Shown one piece after another: positions 13,237 to 25,400 of a stretch of 64,000 bases of DNA. Source of the stretch: Alitta virens (taxonomy: Eukaryota; Annelida; Polychaeta; Phyllodocida; Nereididae); assembly GCA_932294295.1 (NCBI GenBank), contig OW028586.1, forward strand, positions 8,771,701 to 8,835,700, given 5' to 3'. Each line of letters starts with the position of its first letter. Position 1 is the first letter of the stretch. Made by a program: the position numbers and the translations under genes. The notes below the pieces were generated by a model. That model was not told where the DNA came from. It did not search any database and worked only from the letters and a program-made list of their open reading frames with translations.

Positions 13237-14529
13237 GACCTTGCTGACTTGCTTTTTCTAGTCATCAAATGAGCAAGAGTGACGCCGATTGATTGCTTTC
13301 CAGCGATCGTCATTACTCTGCATCGTCACTCGGCTATGTGTGATAGTGGCTTTAGTCCTGGGCACTCAACAATGCTCAACTGCTCAAGTGTGATATTCTT
13401 GTTTATCACATTGGACACTAGCTGGAGTTCACACTGACAACAGACCGTGACATTTTAGGTACAAAATGCCGAAATTGGTTACAGCTTCATGCAAGTTACA
13501 GTACAAGCAGCTTCATTGCCTTCAAGTAGTTTAAACCCCATATATTGTACCTAATGTATGACATTGTGTGTGTCTGCAATAAAGACCCAGACCTAGTTAC
13601 TTAGCCTAGCTAGGTAGCCCAATACAAAGTCAGTTATTTTTAAAAACCCGAAACATTACCAGTGTTGTTTACTTAAAAGAACTTTGCTTCAGTGACCCAT
13701 AAATTCTTGGCTGGGACCTGCCTAAGCGTGAACGCTAGTCGCAGCGCCCCCAGCGAACATAAATTCTTGCTTCAGCAGCAGGCGCCATAAACCACCACCA
13801 GAGGGCTTATGATACTGTGGTGACACCTGCCCATTGAACTGCCAGCCTGGTGCTACTTCGTAAGTCTATTTTAATACAGATAATTACAGTAAATGATCTC
13901 CATAGCTGCATACATGTACAATAAACCCATGCTACTAGGACGTAGCCAAGAGCGATTTAAAGAAGTCTAAAACATAGGCTGCGCAACAGCAATGAAACCC
14001 TCAGCAGCTAGCAGCCCAGCTTATACATTTATCATTTGTTTATTAGAAGCACAGTAGTAATGGGCAGGCCCGTAGCCCGCTAAAGTTACCAACGCCTTTG
14101 GGTGGGTCTTTTTAAAATTGTGGACCTTCGATCCAAATTTTAATAGCATTAATTCCTTGATATGGACCAATGTGATGGACCAAGTTGGGTGGGTCGAAAG
14201 ACCCCATCCACCCCTCTTTAACTGCGGGCCTGATGCGGACCGGACCGGTACGGTCAAGGACACCACTCAGACCGGTGCAGAAAAAGTCCGTTCATTGTAT
14301 GTTTTCCAGCATTGGACCGGCACAGATAGGTGGTGATTTTGGAAAAATTGATGCTAAATTTAGATTTGAGTTGTATTTTGTCAAAATGCAATTTCCATTT
14401 ATGCTGAAGTGCTATCCAAATATCAACCAAGATTCAAAGAGTCCACTTTTACAATTTTTACCACTCCAGAAGTCTCAACTGACTTCACAATTATACCATT
14501 GGCAAACTTGTCTGTTCAAGTCTGTTCAA

Positions 14530-14740
14530 GAATGAGCCTTTCTCAACTCCCAAGGAGTAGAAAGAGTACACAGTCGGCCCGCATAAGCTATCGGAGTGCA
14601 TGACTGTGTACGCTCGGTGTACCTGAGGAGTATATACAGCCCATTACAGTGTTAACTGCACATTGCTGCAGGGGCTAAGCACTCTACAATCGCCATCACT
14701 GTCCCAGCTCCCCATTTACACCTGGGCGGAGTAAAGAGTT
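14530..14740 (+). repeat. Interspersed repeat family A, copy 2
   Basis: Shares ordered blocks with 7800-7990, including CTGCAGGGGCTAAGCACT and CCCATTTACACCTGGGCGGA. This copy has an extra inverted segment, with GAGTAGAAAGAGTACACAGTC facing GACTGTGTACGCTC. Confidence 0.65.
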
Positions 14741-15635
14741 ACAGATGATCTGCTCAGTACCTCAGTGCAGCTCTAGTACTGATAATGTTTACTTGAATTT
14801 AAGAGATGAATTGGTGGGACAATGTGTTCGCATTTATGTCACACCCACCCATATGTCAGTGTGAGAAGGCTTTTAGGACTGATCAGAAACTGCGGAGTCC
14901 AGATGCTTGACTTCAACCATCTCCTCTGATAACTGTGCCTTATATCCATTAAAATTAGGCCACTTGTGTACTGCATGCCTATAAATCCTATTAGCCAACA
15001 CTCCGTTAATTTTTAGCTTCTCTGATTCGCCGACATGATGAGAAATGTGCCGACAGAAAAATAAAATAACATGTTCCAATGTTAAAATATTTATTAAATA
15101 GGAAATTTTATTTTATTTTTGCATTATCGGCTTACTGACCCACTAAAAATTTCCGAGAGGATCCGAGAAGCTAAATATCAAATAAGTGTGGCTTTATTAA
15201 GCTATAGTAACTACGTTACAAAAAATGACGCCATTTGAATTTTCAACTTATCTTTTATTGATAGCTTAAAAACCCATTTATGTGCAATGCATTGTGCATA
15301 TTTTGTTTACATGACATCTCACCTTAACATAGATTATGCTTTTATCACCAAGTAAATAAAGCGTTAATTCAAAGGATCATATCAGAACTATTTTATCACA
15401 GTTTTTTTCAAGTCTGACACCATTGCGTAACACAGTAAAAAGACAAGATCAAGGTTTTCTTATGTCGTTAATTAGACCGAGGAGCATTCCACTGAAACTC
15501 GGCATAGTTAGTTTGGTTGATAACGCATCGCTCGACTAATACTCGGTCTAATTCTTATTGGCACATAATTTGTTATTTGTGAAAAAGAACTTAATAACAA
15601 TTTGCATTGCTTGAAATATATCACAAACAATTCTA

Positions 15636-15947
15636 CAGTCAAGACTCGTTAGCCACAACAAGTCCGGTCACAGAATTTTTGTCCTGGAAAGTGAGTCAGG
15701 TCTGGTTAGCGAGTCCCAAGCAGACCGGAGTAGATGCAGCAGAATAAGTTTATCATATGAATAAATTGTAGGGAGTCCTGAAAAGAATTTTGGTCACAAA
15801 ATCTTTGTCCTGGAAACCAGGACAGTGAGTCTGGTCTTATTGGCGAGACCCTAATACATATATATTAGAAAGATAGGAGGAAAATTTGGTTGCAATATTT
15901 TGTCCTGGCTAGTGAGTCTGGCCTGGTTAGTGAGTCCCGACTGTATA
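15636..15947. mobile_element. Short pogo/Tigger-like MITE with internal repeats
   Basis: The ends form an inverted pair: left ACAGTCAAGACTCGTTAGCC, right reverse-complemented ACAGTCGGGACTCACTAACC, flanked by TA-rich DNA. A module TTTGTCCTGG...GTGAGTC-GGTCTGG-TTAGCGAG recurs three times (about 15680, 15805, 15900). CAGT...CTCGTTA ends resemble pogo/Tigger termini by memory; the superfamily is inferred. Confidence 0.65.
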
Positions 15948-16472
15948 TATATATCACTATCAAAACTTTACTTAGTCAATGAATAACACACTAGAACACC
16001 TGCGATGTTCTGCCAATTAACAAGGAGAGGATATGTATCATACTGTCCCCTCCCTACCAAAATAAAACAAACAAAATCTCACCAATAAAAATCTGCAAAA
16101 CACACATGGTCCCAAATTTACATTTTTGGCATTATATTACACTGTTGTAACTTTTATCCTTAAAGTTAAAACTAACAAGTAACACACAAAAATATTCACA
16201 CCTTCTCAATGCATGGCGCAAACTATAACCAAAGGAAAAATTGACATCGTTCACATAAATAGCAGTCCAAAGTATTACTTAATACTGAAAGTAGAATAGC
16301 CATTTCAGTAGAGAATTGTCAAAATGAAAAGGCACAGTCCTCAGAAGATGATAGTAATAATACTTCAAAGGAGATTGTCGAAGCTTTGACATCATTTGAG
16401 CATTTAATTTCGTCGTTTAACTTTACAAAGTTTCTATTCTTTTTGCCAGTTCATGTTTCCGAAACTGTTCCG

Positions 16473-19400
16473 TCAATCAACAGCAGGAGGCAGCAGCATA
16501 TCTCCTGCGTTAATGTCTCCGCTGGAGTGTGACCTTTCTCGGAACAGATCTTCTGCTGTGAGATTCTGCAACAAAAATAAACAGAAAACATTTTAAAAAG
16601 CTTATATGACAGAGATATACAGCGTATTTCAAAGTGGACAAAAACTACACAGGGCGCTGCCACTGAAGTAGATAAAGTACAAGTAGATGTCATCATTGTA
16701 AGAAAAAGGACATCACTAAATAGATGATGTAATCAGACAATGGTTATCTGCTTTGGTGCCATTCAGTGACCTCTGGTGGTACTTTTATCAAGTTCATAAA
16801 CCACAAAAGTCAGTGAATTAAATCATAATACAAGCGTACAATTTGACAAATTTCTACCCTAATCACTGGAATTTGCTCTTATACCATAATCACTGGTATT
16901 TGCCTAAATCGTTTGAAAATATTTGAAGCAATGTCATCATTGTTACTTCGCTACCACCGGTGCATGATTGAAATGTCAACAACAATTGTTTACAAACAAT
17001 CCCAGATGAATCTAAAAGCATTAAAATTTCCTGTGCACCTACTACCATGCTACAATAACTTGACAATAGACCAGAGAAGGTTATTATAATAAAGCTTCTT
17101 ATTGAAAAGGTGCAGAGGTAAATATTTTAAGAGATGCCCTGTTACAGTGTTACCCTGTACAAAGGCATAGAAACAGTGTCGAATAAACTGGCCACTTTAT
17201 TAATTACAGTCTGTCGAGTGCACCAAGAGAACACAATATCAATGTTCCCTAATTCTATTTCACTTCCCTGTAGTCCAGGGAGTTCCCACGAGAACCGCAC
17301 ACGCAAGGCATTCGTCCTTTATGACGTCACAATCAAACACAATTACCTGTGACACAATTCTGATTGTTTATATTTGTTGTGTCATGAAGGCAGACAGCAG
17401 ATAAACAATGTTAATCCTATGGGGCTTTTCTGAACAGCACTAAAGAATGCACTAACATCTGCAATGATAGGATAGATCGATCTGATTTGAGGTAAGGGGC
17501 AAACTGAGCTGTCATTCGTCTCTCTAGGCCTTATAGTTACTGAGTTATCAAAGCAAACGACTGTCCTCGTGTGGGACATGCCAGAGTACAGGAGATCTAT
17601 GATCAGCTACTCTACTCTACTCAGCCATGAATATTTCTTTTGACTGATGCCGAGGTCATTGGTAAAGAAATAAGATCATGCAATAATATGTTCAAAGTGT
17701 GAATAAAAGGCTTTAAGCGACAGTTAAACACCCTCAGTATTAATGCAATTAATTATGCTAACTTAATCTATAGTTACTGTTACCTATGACTTTCTGAAAA
17801 TGAATCAAATTAAAAATAAGAAGAAATAGTGGAATATACAAAAGGTTGTCTCGAAGAAATGTGAACACATTAGCTGAACAAAAATCACACACAAGAAAGG
17901 AATATTTGGCAGCGATAAAAAGGTTTGTCAGCACGGTTAGATACTCAGATGTAGAAATTGCAGAACTGCTGTCATCTCACTTGAATAGTTACAGAGAATG
18001 CATTTCAGTCCGTCTTGTTTTTAGTATTATCATCTCATACATTTATTTGTGAGGGCAGTCTGACCATCACAACTTTTTTTAATGCAATTTCTCTGAAATT
18101 TTAGTGTAAATTTGGTAAAATTGAATCAGTTCAGCGGCCATCTACTTAACACGAAGATAGAGAAATTCTTTTTGGAATGATGGAATAGCGTCAACGAAAT
18201 TACGATTGCCAAAAATTGAAATACCCGATATCTCAAATAATACACTTTCTTTCTTATTTACTAAACGTCCTGATTATTCACATTGGTAAGTGCCTGGGGA
18301 TAAACCAATAAACAAGTAGACTGAGCCATTACCACAATCCAAGCCCCTTCCCTTGATAATTGAGATACATTTAAACACTCGCAACCAAATGGTGACAGCT
18401 ACTTAAATCTAAAATAACAACAGTTGATACTCACTTCAGTTGAGGCAGAGTTCGGTGGAGTATGTATTGGAGTAGCACCTTCTGATTTTGGTCGCATGGG
18501 AGTCTTGAAGCGCACACGGGTTCTGTGGAGCTCATTTGGTTCAGAGGCGACAGACATCATATCATCATCTCCCTCCTCATAAAGATCCTCCATATCATCA
18601 TCATCATCATCAACATCCACGTATTCATCATCATCTGTACCAAAAGATGGATCAATACATGAATAAACCACTAGACATTCAACTTCAGTGAGAGTCTCAA
18701 CTGTCTCTTAGCAGCTGGGTGGTCCAGTGGTAAGACGTTTGCCTGCTCCTCTCAAGGACTCAGATTCAATCCCCAGCCTGGGCAGCCCTGGATGTAATTC
18801 GGATGAGACGTTAAATTGGCAGTCCGTTGAACTCACTGACTATGCTGAGGCAAGTAAAAGATCCCACCCACTGGGTAAATGTGCAACATGGGTGGACTCC
18901 TCTCTCTCTCACCTCATCTATCAACCCTCAAGAACTTGCCTTAGAGGGCTGCACTTTTCACATCTATCTATCTATCTATCTATCTATCTACCCTGAAGTT
19001 TAGGCAGCTTGTATGACCAGCTGCAGGCAGACATATTTGCGAGAGTAAGGGGTTGGAGTCCACGTCATGTTCCACATTTACCCAGTGGGTGGGATCTTTT
19101 ACTTGCCTTAGCATAGACAACAGAGCTTGCCAACGAGATAGGCCAATGTCCTAATCACAAGGCCACTCAGCTGCTCAAAAATTGTAATTGTTATACACAA
19201 AAACTCACCAGAATCCAGCATATAGAAATCAACCATGTCAAACTTCGACCTCGGTTCATTGATACGTGAAATGAGTTCTGCAAGATCAGTGAAATTGGCC
19301 TCTCGGGGAACGGCAGACTGAAAAACAAATCCAAGATATGAAATTACTACTTTACAAATATACTTTAGGGTACCAATTTCTTCTTAGTAACTGTAATAAA

Positions 19401-22400
19401 TAAAATGTCAAACAGTGCTTACAGATCAAAGCCACATTCAAGGATGATAATTCCAAGTTTTACATCATTAAAATTAAATGTTAAAAGATTTGTGTTCACA
19501 GTCTTGCAGTTCTCAATACGGTCGGATTATACCCAAACTGATCGCTAAGTACAAATTATAACGGGGTGGGGTGAAGCAGTGGTTGCAAGAGGATTTGCTC
19601 AACTCCTCCATGCCACACTGCAGGGTTCAAACCTGCTACCTGAATAGCAGGCGATCAGGACAATAACATCCATCATACTCCACCACATGACCTTTTCTAT
19701 TGTTCTTTTGCGGGATATTACCAACGAACATGTCGGTTAACTCCCTCCTGAGTGCAAACTGAACTGTTATGCATAATAAAGGCATTAAAACAAGCAATCA
19801 AACAAATTAGTAAATATGCCTTATGGAGTATAAGTTAGTTATATCCCTCATAGTCGTCAGTTAACTAACATTTTTGTTGCTTATATCACTCCGCCTTTGG
19901 CGTCAGGATAAAACCAACAAAAATGTTATTTAACTCCCTGCTATTCGGGATATAACTAATACTTGTAATCAACATCACTACAGGCAGTTTTTTTATTTAA
20001 TACCTTGTGCTGAGTGACGCTGACTCTTCTTTCTCGGTCCATGGATACTCGGTAGATGTCTTCCAATAAGCCTTTCTTGGTTAATGCCGAAAACAACGCT
20101 TTGCCATGGTGGAAGCCCACATCCTACAATCAAAGAATAATGACCTATGACAAAATTAATTTCCACTTGTTTTTCGGTCATATTTCGGCATGAATGGCAT
20201 GGAGAACAATATTTTATTTTAAAAAGGAGCAACCATTCTTACTGATTTTGGATCTTAAGAATCACGCATCCAAAGAAAATGAAACCAAAGAAATATATTC
20301 ACAAAAGCAATTGAATTATTCTATTTGACTTTTTCTAATGCTTACAATGTATCTTCGTTGCGAAAATTTTACTATATTCATTCAGTTTATAAAAACTTGA
20401 GAAATAAAGATCTAAAAACATACATGAATGTCATCGAATGCCCCAAACTGGAGCGTGGCGTATTTGTCAATCGGGGGTCGGATGTATTCGCATAATCCGC
20501 TGTTTTTCACCGTTTGTAGTTGCTGTACACAGGAGACGTATGCCAGGCGAGACTGAATTTCTGCCATGTTGGGAACCTGCAGAGAATATTTAACATTTAT
20601 AGCTTACAATTAGGTAACAGCGGTCCTTGTGATTGAAGAAAAAAAATAAAATTAAACATCAGAGAACAATTCCGTAAGTAATTTATGCCAAATGCTTATA
20701 TATATAGTATCCTACTTCATTCACTAAGAAATAGTTGGTATTCTTTGTCTCAGTGCTACTGGTCTGAAGTTAAGCTAGTTTATATATATAATCTAACTGC
20801 CAGAGGAAGATGTAATGATGAGATGGTAAGGCTTGGAGTCCACACGATGTTGCACATGAAGTCTTTCACTTGTCTCAGCATAGAAACCCAGTACAAGGCA
20901 CCTTCATTTAAATGTCTCATGCGATCAACATACAGTTAGTCTCATTAAAAACGGCCTGTCAAATTGAATCTAGACAAAGCTAGACAACTTCTGCTATATG
21001 ATGCTTGGCTGGCTTTAGCCAGTTATAGCTACAGCCAGGAATAGGTTGCTACAGCTGTATAGAGTCGACCATATTTTATGAAATTAACTGTATATATACA
21101 GCTGATATAAAGCTCATGAAAGGTATCCAGGCTGGGAATCAATTCTGGGATTGGCGACTGTCTTAACCACTGGGTCACCCAGCTGCCAACAAAGTGGTCT
21201 AATCAGCGACTGACATGTAAAAATAAGTAATTGGTAATATTAGATATTAATGACTCACCTTAGGGGTTTCAGCCCAGGGATTCCATTTCTTCCATAGCAA
21301 CCACCAGCCGCTGAGTTCGTCGCCATAGTTACACAATGTTGTTTCATCCTGGCTTCCGACATCAATGGCAAAAATCATGTTGGCTCCCTGAGACTTCATG
21401 ACATCGGCTGAGAGGTAACCAAAGACAAAATTTTTATGTCAGTTTCACTTTACTGTTTAGTATATTAATTGTGTTGAAGGGCTATTGTAAATGAAGCAGC
21501 AAGTATGAATATTATATAATGAATATTTTTCTCCAAATAAGTCCTTACACTTATTGCAATACAAGTGAAGCTGAGCATAAAGTAATCAGTCTAAGATCCG
21601 ATCGATTGGTTAATATTTGTCACAAGATATTGACTCTTGATTACTGTGTAAATTACAGGAACAGCCAGCGTGGTTTATTCAAATTTCCTCGTTTGTTTGA
21701 CCTTTAAAAATGAATATTTTGGATGAATACCTGGCAAGTTGTTGACATAGCCACCATCCAGAAGTAAGTGACCATCAGCAGGGTCGCAAAGAGGAGGGAG
21801 GTATCCCGAGAGAGACATACTGGCACGGACATATCGCCATAATGATCCTGAAAAACATCATGGAAACAATAAAGACCTAGTAACGTTAACAAAAATAGAC
21901 TGCTGCTGCAGCGTACCCTCGGCAAATTTGAGAAAATTAAACAATGAATTATTGGCATAAGCGTTAAACACAGATCTAGAAACAAAGAATGAGAGAAAGA
22001 CAAAGAAATCTTTTGATTGTTATGACTTTAATCCATGAATAATTGTATAAAATAAAGTCAATTAGTTTCTTAGATGACCAACTACTTAGAATATAGTGTG
22101 GCCTATGTTTACTATAGAACAATCACATCATCGTATCTGAAAAGAATGAAAGCATAGCTTTGAAGGAAAGAGTAAATAGCTTGATAATAAGGGAGCATTA
22201 CCGCATGTATGGACTCTCATTTTTGATGCCGTAATGTCTGTGCTGATGCAGAAGTAAGGAGTCCACAAATCTTCAATTTGTCGTTCCTTGAAAACTTTTT
22301 TTATTCCTTGGTTAAAGGCACCTCCTGTAAGTTATTAAAAATCAAAAAAATATGTTGCACAGGATTATTTGGTTCGTTCCATTCAAGGGACACAAAAAAC

Positions 22401-25400
22401 AATTTTGACACTAACAGTTAGTTTCATAAATACGGTCAACTCTAGCTGTATTTGGCTGTGGTCTAAGCATGCTAAAGTCAGCTGCTTCTGTCTACTTCTA
22501 TAGCTAATAATCAGCTCACATCTATCACCAGATAAATATAAAAATTGGTAAATCTAAGAAATTAATCTAATATATCATAAATATATGTTCTTTTAGATCC
22601 GGTTTTGAGTAGCCAGCTATGACAGCTTTGTCTAGATTCAATTTGATGGGTTGTTTTAATTAAACAAACTGTACTAGGATACTATTACAGGAAATACAGG
22701 TCTTACCTTTAAACATGGCGGTCACTGGGTAAGTTAGATCAAGAATAGTTCGCCATAAAGATGTCATGCTCTGCAAATGTATGCCAGAAAAAAAAGCACA
22801 ACTTTAGTAGACACTCATTGACATGACACAAGGAGATTTTATTTCGTTTGCTAAGTTTTCTAGCAAACGATTTTGCTAAGTTCTTATCATTCTAATACTA
22901 TATTTACATCGCAAATGTCGATTTCAGTGACCATTTTGCCTAATAGTCATTTCACTAGCTTCCATTTCATTATGTGATTGTAATGATTCAGAGAGAGCTG
23001 CAGCTTAATGCTGAATCAAAACTAACATGACCATGCAAACTAACTGCACTATAGCCCATACTCACAATGCTCCATTCTCGAGCTCTTTGGGTGAACGGAG
23101 TGATGTTCGTCTCTTCACACCAGAGGCCACCGATCAACGCTCCGATACTAACGCCACCTACAATATCAATTGGAATGCCAGCCTCTTGCATGGCTCTGAT
23201 CATTCCAACATGGGCCATGCCTCTGAAAATGCAAAACAAATAGTTTTATAGGATTATCTCAGTGATACTGATGCTCACCTCGTCTAGTTACAAACTGACT
23301 GAGCAATCAGGAATCCATGTCATGTTACACTTCGGCATTATGTTGGTTGAATCTGTCACTTGCTTCAGCATTTGTGCGTATAAGATGCACCGAGTAATTT
23401 AAAATATTAGCAGAGCAATCTTTCAACAAACATTATATCATGGTGGAGAGCGATCCATTGTATTAAAACGAACGCATTCTAATCAGGCACATATTTATCA
23501 ACATAGGCTGTAGTTTGCTGTGAAAAACATGTCAAATGCAATGCACACTATAACGTAGGTGGCAGCAGCTGTTGATTATAAGTACTGTCAGAGTGCGCCA
23601 TCTCACAGTAATACAATGTCACAGTAACACCACAATGTTTTCTTGATATGACTACTTGTGGCACTTGATGTTACAAAGGTTAGTGTGTGTATTTACACTT
23701 GTGTAGACCTTTGGCAGACGTTTGACAAATGTGTGATTTATGATGGATTATTATATAGAATAAAACTAAAACTTGGTACAAACCTAGCTCCTCCTCCCCC
23801 AAGGACAAGTCCAACAGCAGTGCCCGTCAGAAGTCTGGCCAGCCGAGAAAAGTCGGACAACACATGGGGCTCTGTTTCAAACAGTTTGTTGTACTGCTCC
23901 AGCTGGGTAAGAAATGTAAATTGTTTTATAACATTAATTTGCTGATGAATATAGTATATGCAACTCATATGAATCAGGGTATGCCTAATGACAGTGAAAC
24001 AATCCATGAGTCATGACATACAATGTCAAAAGTACCACCAGAGGTCACAGCAGATAAGCATTGTTCTCAGTGATGTCATTTTGTTATAATAAATAATGAC
24101 GCCATATAATTGTGCTTCATCTGCTTTGGTGGCAGTGCCCTCTGGTATTTTTTCTCTGTTAAACCTGCCCTAATGGCCACCTGTATATGGTGTATCCCTG
24201 TATATGCCAATTCCTAAAAACTGTATATTCCATATATTTTTACCTCTCTATTAAACAGCCACCTGTGCAAAATGGCCAAATTGATCAATTTAATGGGATA
24301 CTTTAGATCCAACAGGGGGAGCTTCAAGACGGTCCTCACAACCTTTGTGACGTCATCAATCCACTCAATGACCTGATTGTATGATTACTGGACTGTCATT
24401 GAGCTCCCCCTGTTGGCTTTAATTAAAGTCTCCCTTTGGGTGACTGCTAAACACAAGTTTGTCTGTTTTTTTACCACAATACAAAAACCTTTGACCTAGC
24501 TTTTTTTCCCCGTTTAAATTAACTACTCACCATGACATGAGCCGGTTTTTTGCTGAAAACTCTCTTGGGACACCTGAGATGGTGATGAGAATTGAGCCAT
24601 CCTCTCATGTTCAGCCACTCGAAAGTGCCCTGGGGCGTCTCCGCTCCTTCTTTGTGCAGCAGGATCAGCTCTTTTTGAGCCCTGACCGCTAAACTGTCCA
24701 TCTGTTTCTCTAGCTGTAATCAGAAGTCTTAGATTTAAAGTATGATTCATAATAAATGTCCAAAGTATCCCGAGTTAGACAAGATGCAAAGTACTTTCGG
24801 CAAACACTCTTTATAGGCTAATGATTGCATATTTGCAAAGAGAACTGGACTACTATATAAGTATAATGTACTAGATGGCTACATAAATGAGCTCTGAATA
24901 GTTAAAGGAAGCAACAATTCTTATAAAGAAAATCAATATTCTGTTTAACTTAATCCAATCCTTAGGTTATAGTTTATTAATAAAACAAATTCAATATTCT
25001 GTCTGACTTAGTCTAATCTTTATCAAATAATCAAAATCTAAATTCTACTCGACTTAATCCAAGCCTTAGGTTATGGTTTATTTAAGAAACAAAATCCATT
25101 TTCAGTTTGATTTAGTCTTATATGCTTCAGTTGCAGTTCATTTCCCATCCACTTACCCTGCCAAGCGTTGGTTCGTTATCAGCAACAGCAACGGCCAGAA
25201 TGCAATCTGCTTGTCGGATGCAATGCTGGGTCCATGGAGTCATGCGATAGTCACATTGATACAAAACCATCCGATGAATGTCTTCTTGTTGAGCCAACCA
25301 ACTTGACAAACGATACTCATTCACCCTACACACACGAAAGGCAAAACACCGAAAGTCTCAAGCACTGGCACTTCAATCGTTGTAAGTTAACCCCACAGGT

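Larger units (their letters stand above)
12797..13354. mobile_element. CpG-rich foldback element with two internal tandem arrays
   Basis: The ends are inverted repeats: left CTCACATAGCCCAGTGACAA and right, reverse-complemented, CACACATAGCCGAGTGACGA, extending to about 30 bp. Inner segments also pair (GCCGACCACTC near 12887 with GAGTGGTCGGC near 13134). Between them are a 21-bp array (13002-13100) and an 11-bp array (13160-13236). There is no transposase. The GC- and CpG-rich interior differs sharply from its AT-rich surroundings. Most likely a non-autonomous DNA element. Confidence 0.75.
8752..16450. other. Intergenic region between the Ig receptor and PNPLA6/7
   Basis: About 7.7 kb with no exon I can support. 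It holds the Ig receptor's upstream DNA, TTG and ATTG microsatellites, a CpG-rich foldback element (12797-13354), an interspersed repeat (14530-14740), a pogo-like short element (15636-15947) and the unmapped 3' UTR of PNPLA6/7. Open frames here are short, repeat-derived or without recognisable domains. A 5' UTR exon of the Ig receptor could be hidden here. Confidence 0.6.
16473..21407 (-). other. PNPLA6: PNPLA6/7 exons 30-35: post-patatin domain and acidic tail
   Basis: Residues about 1127-1400. Exon 30 has [18 protein letters not shown], exon 31 [14 protein letters not shown] and [15 protein letters not shown], all family-conserved. Exon 34 (18435-18634) encodes an acidic run ([19 protein letters not shown]) followed by a Ser/Thr-Pro segment with [10 protein letters not shown]. 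The last exon ends in TGA at 16473. The 3' UTR extends below 16473; I cannot fix its end. Confidence 0.88.

Noticed and set aside
12975..13313. Open frames over the tandem arrays near 13 kb (EYTWSHW repeats on plus, Arg/Ser-rich repeats on minus)
   Set aside because: They arise from 21- and 11-bp periodicity inside a foldback element; no splice or start context and no domain.
14021..14603. Overlapping frames at 14 kb
   Set aside because: No domain, no splice sites leading to a longer product, and overlap with an interspersed repeat.
18709..18780. Functional tRNA genes
   Set aside because: A and B boxes are present, but the sequence continues into a repeated 300-bp body with a microsatellite tail, the structure of a SINE.
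18727..18996. 89-residue frame on the plus strand
   Set aside because: It lies entirely within the tRNA-derived SINE, including its tetranucleotide tail.
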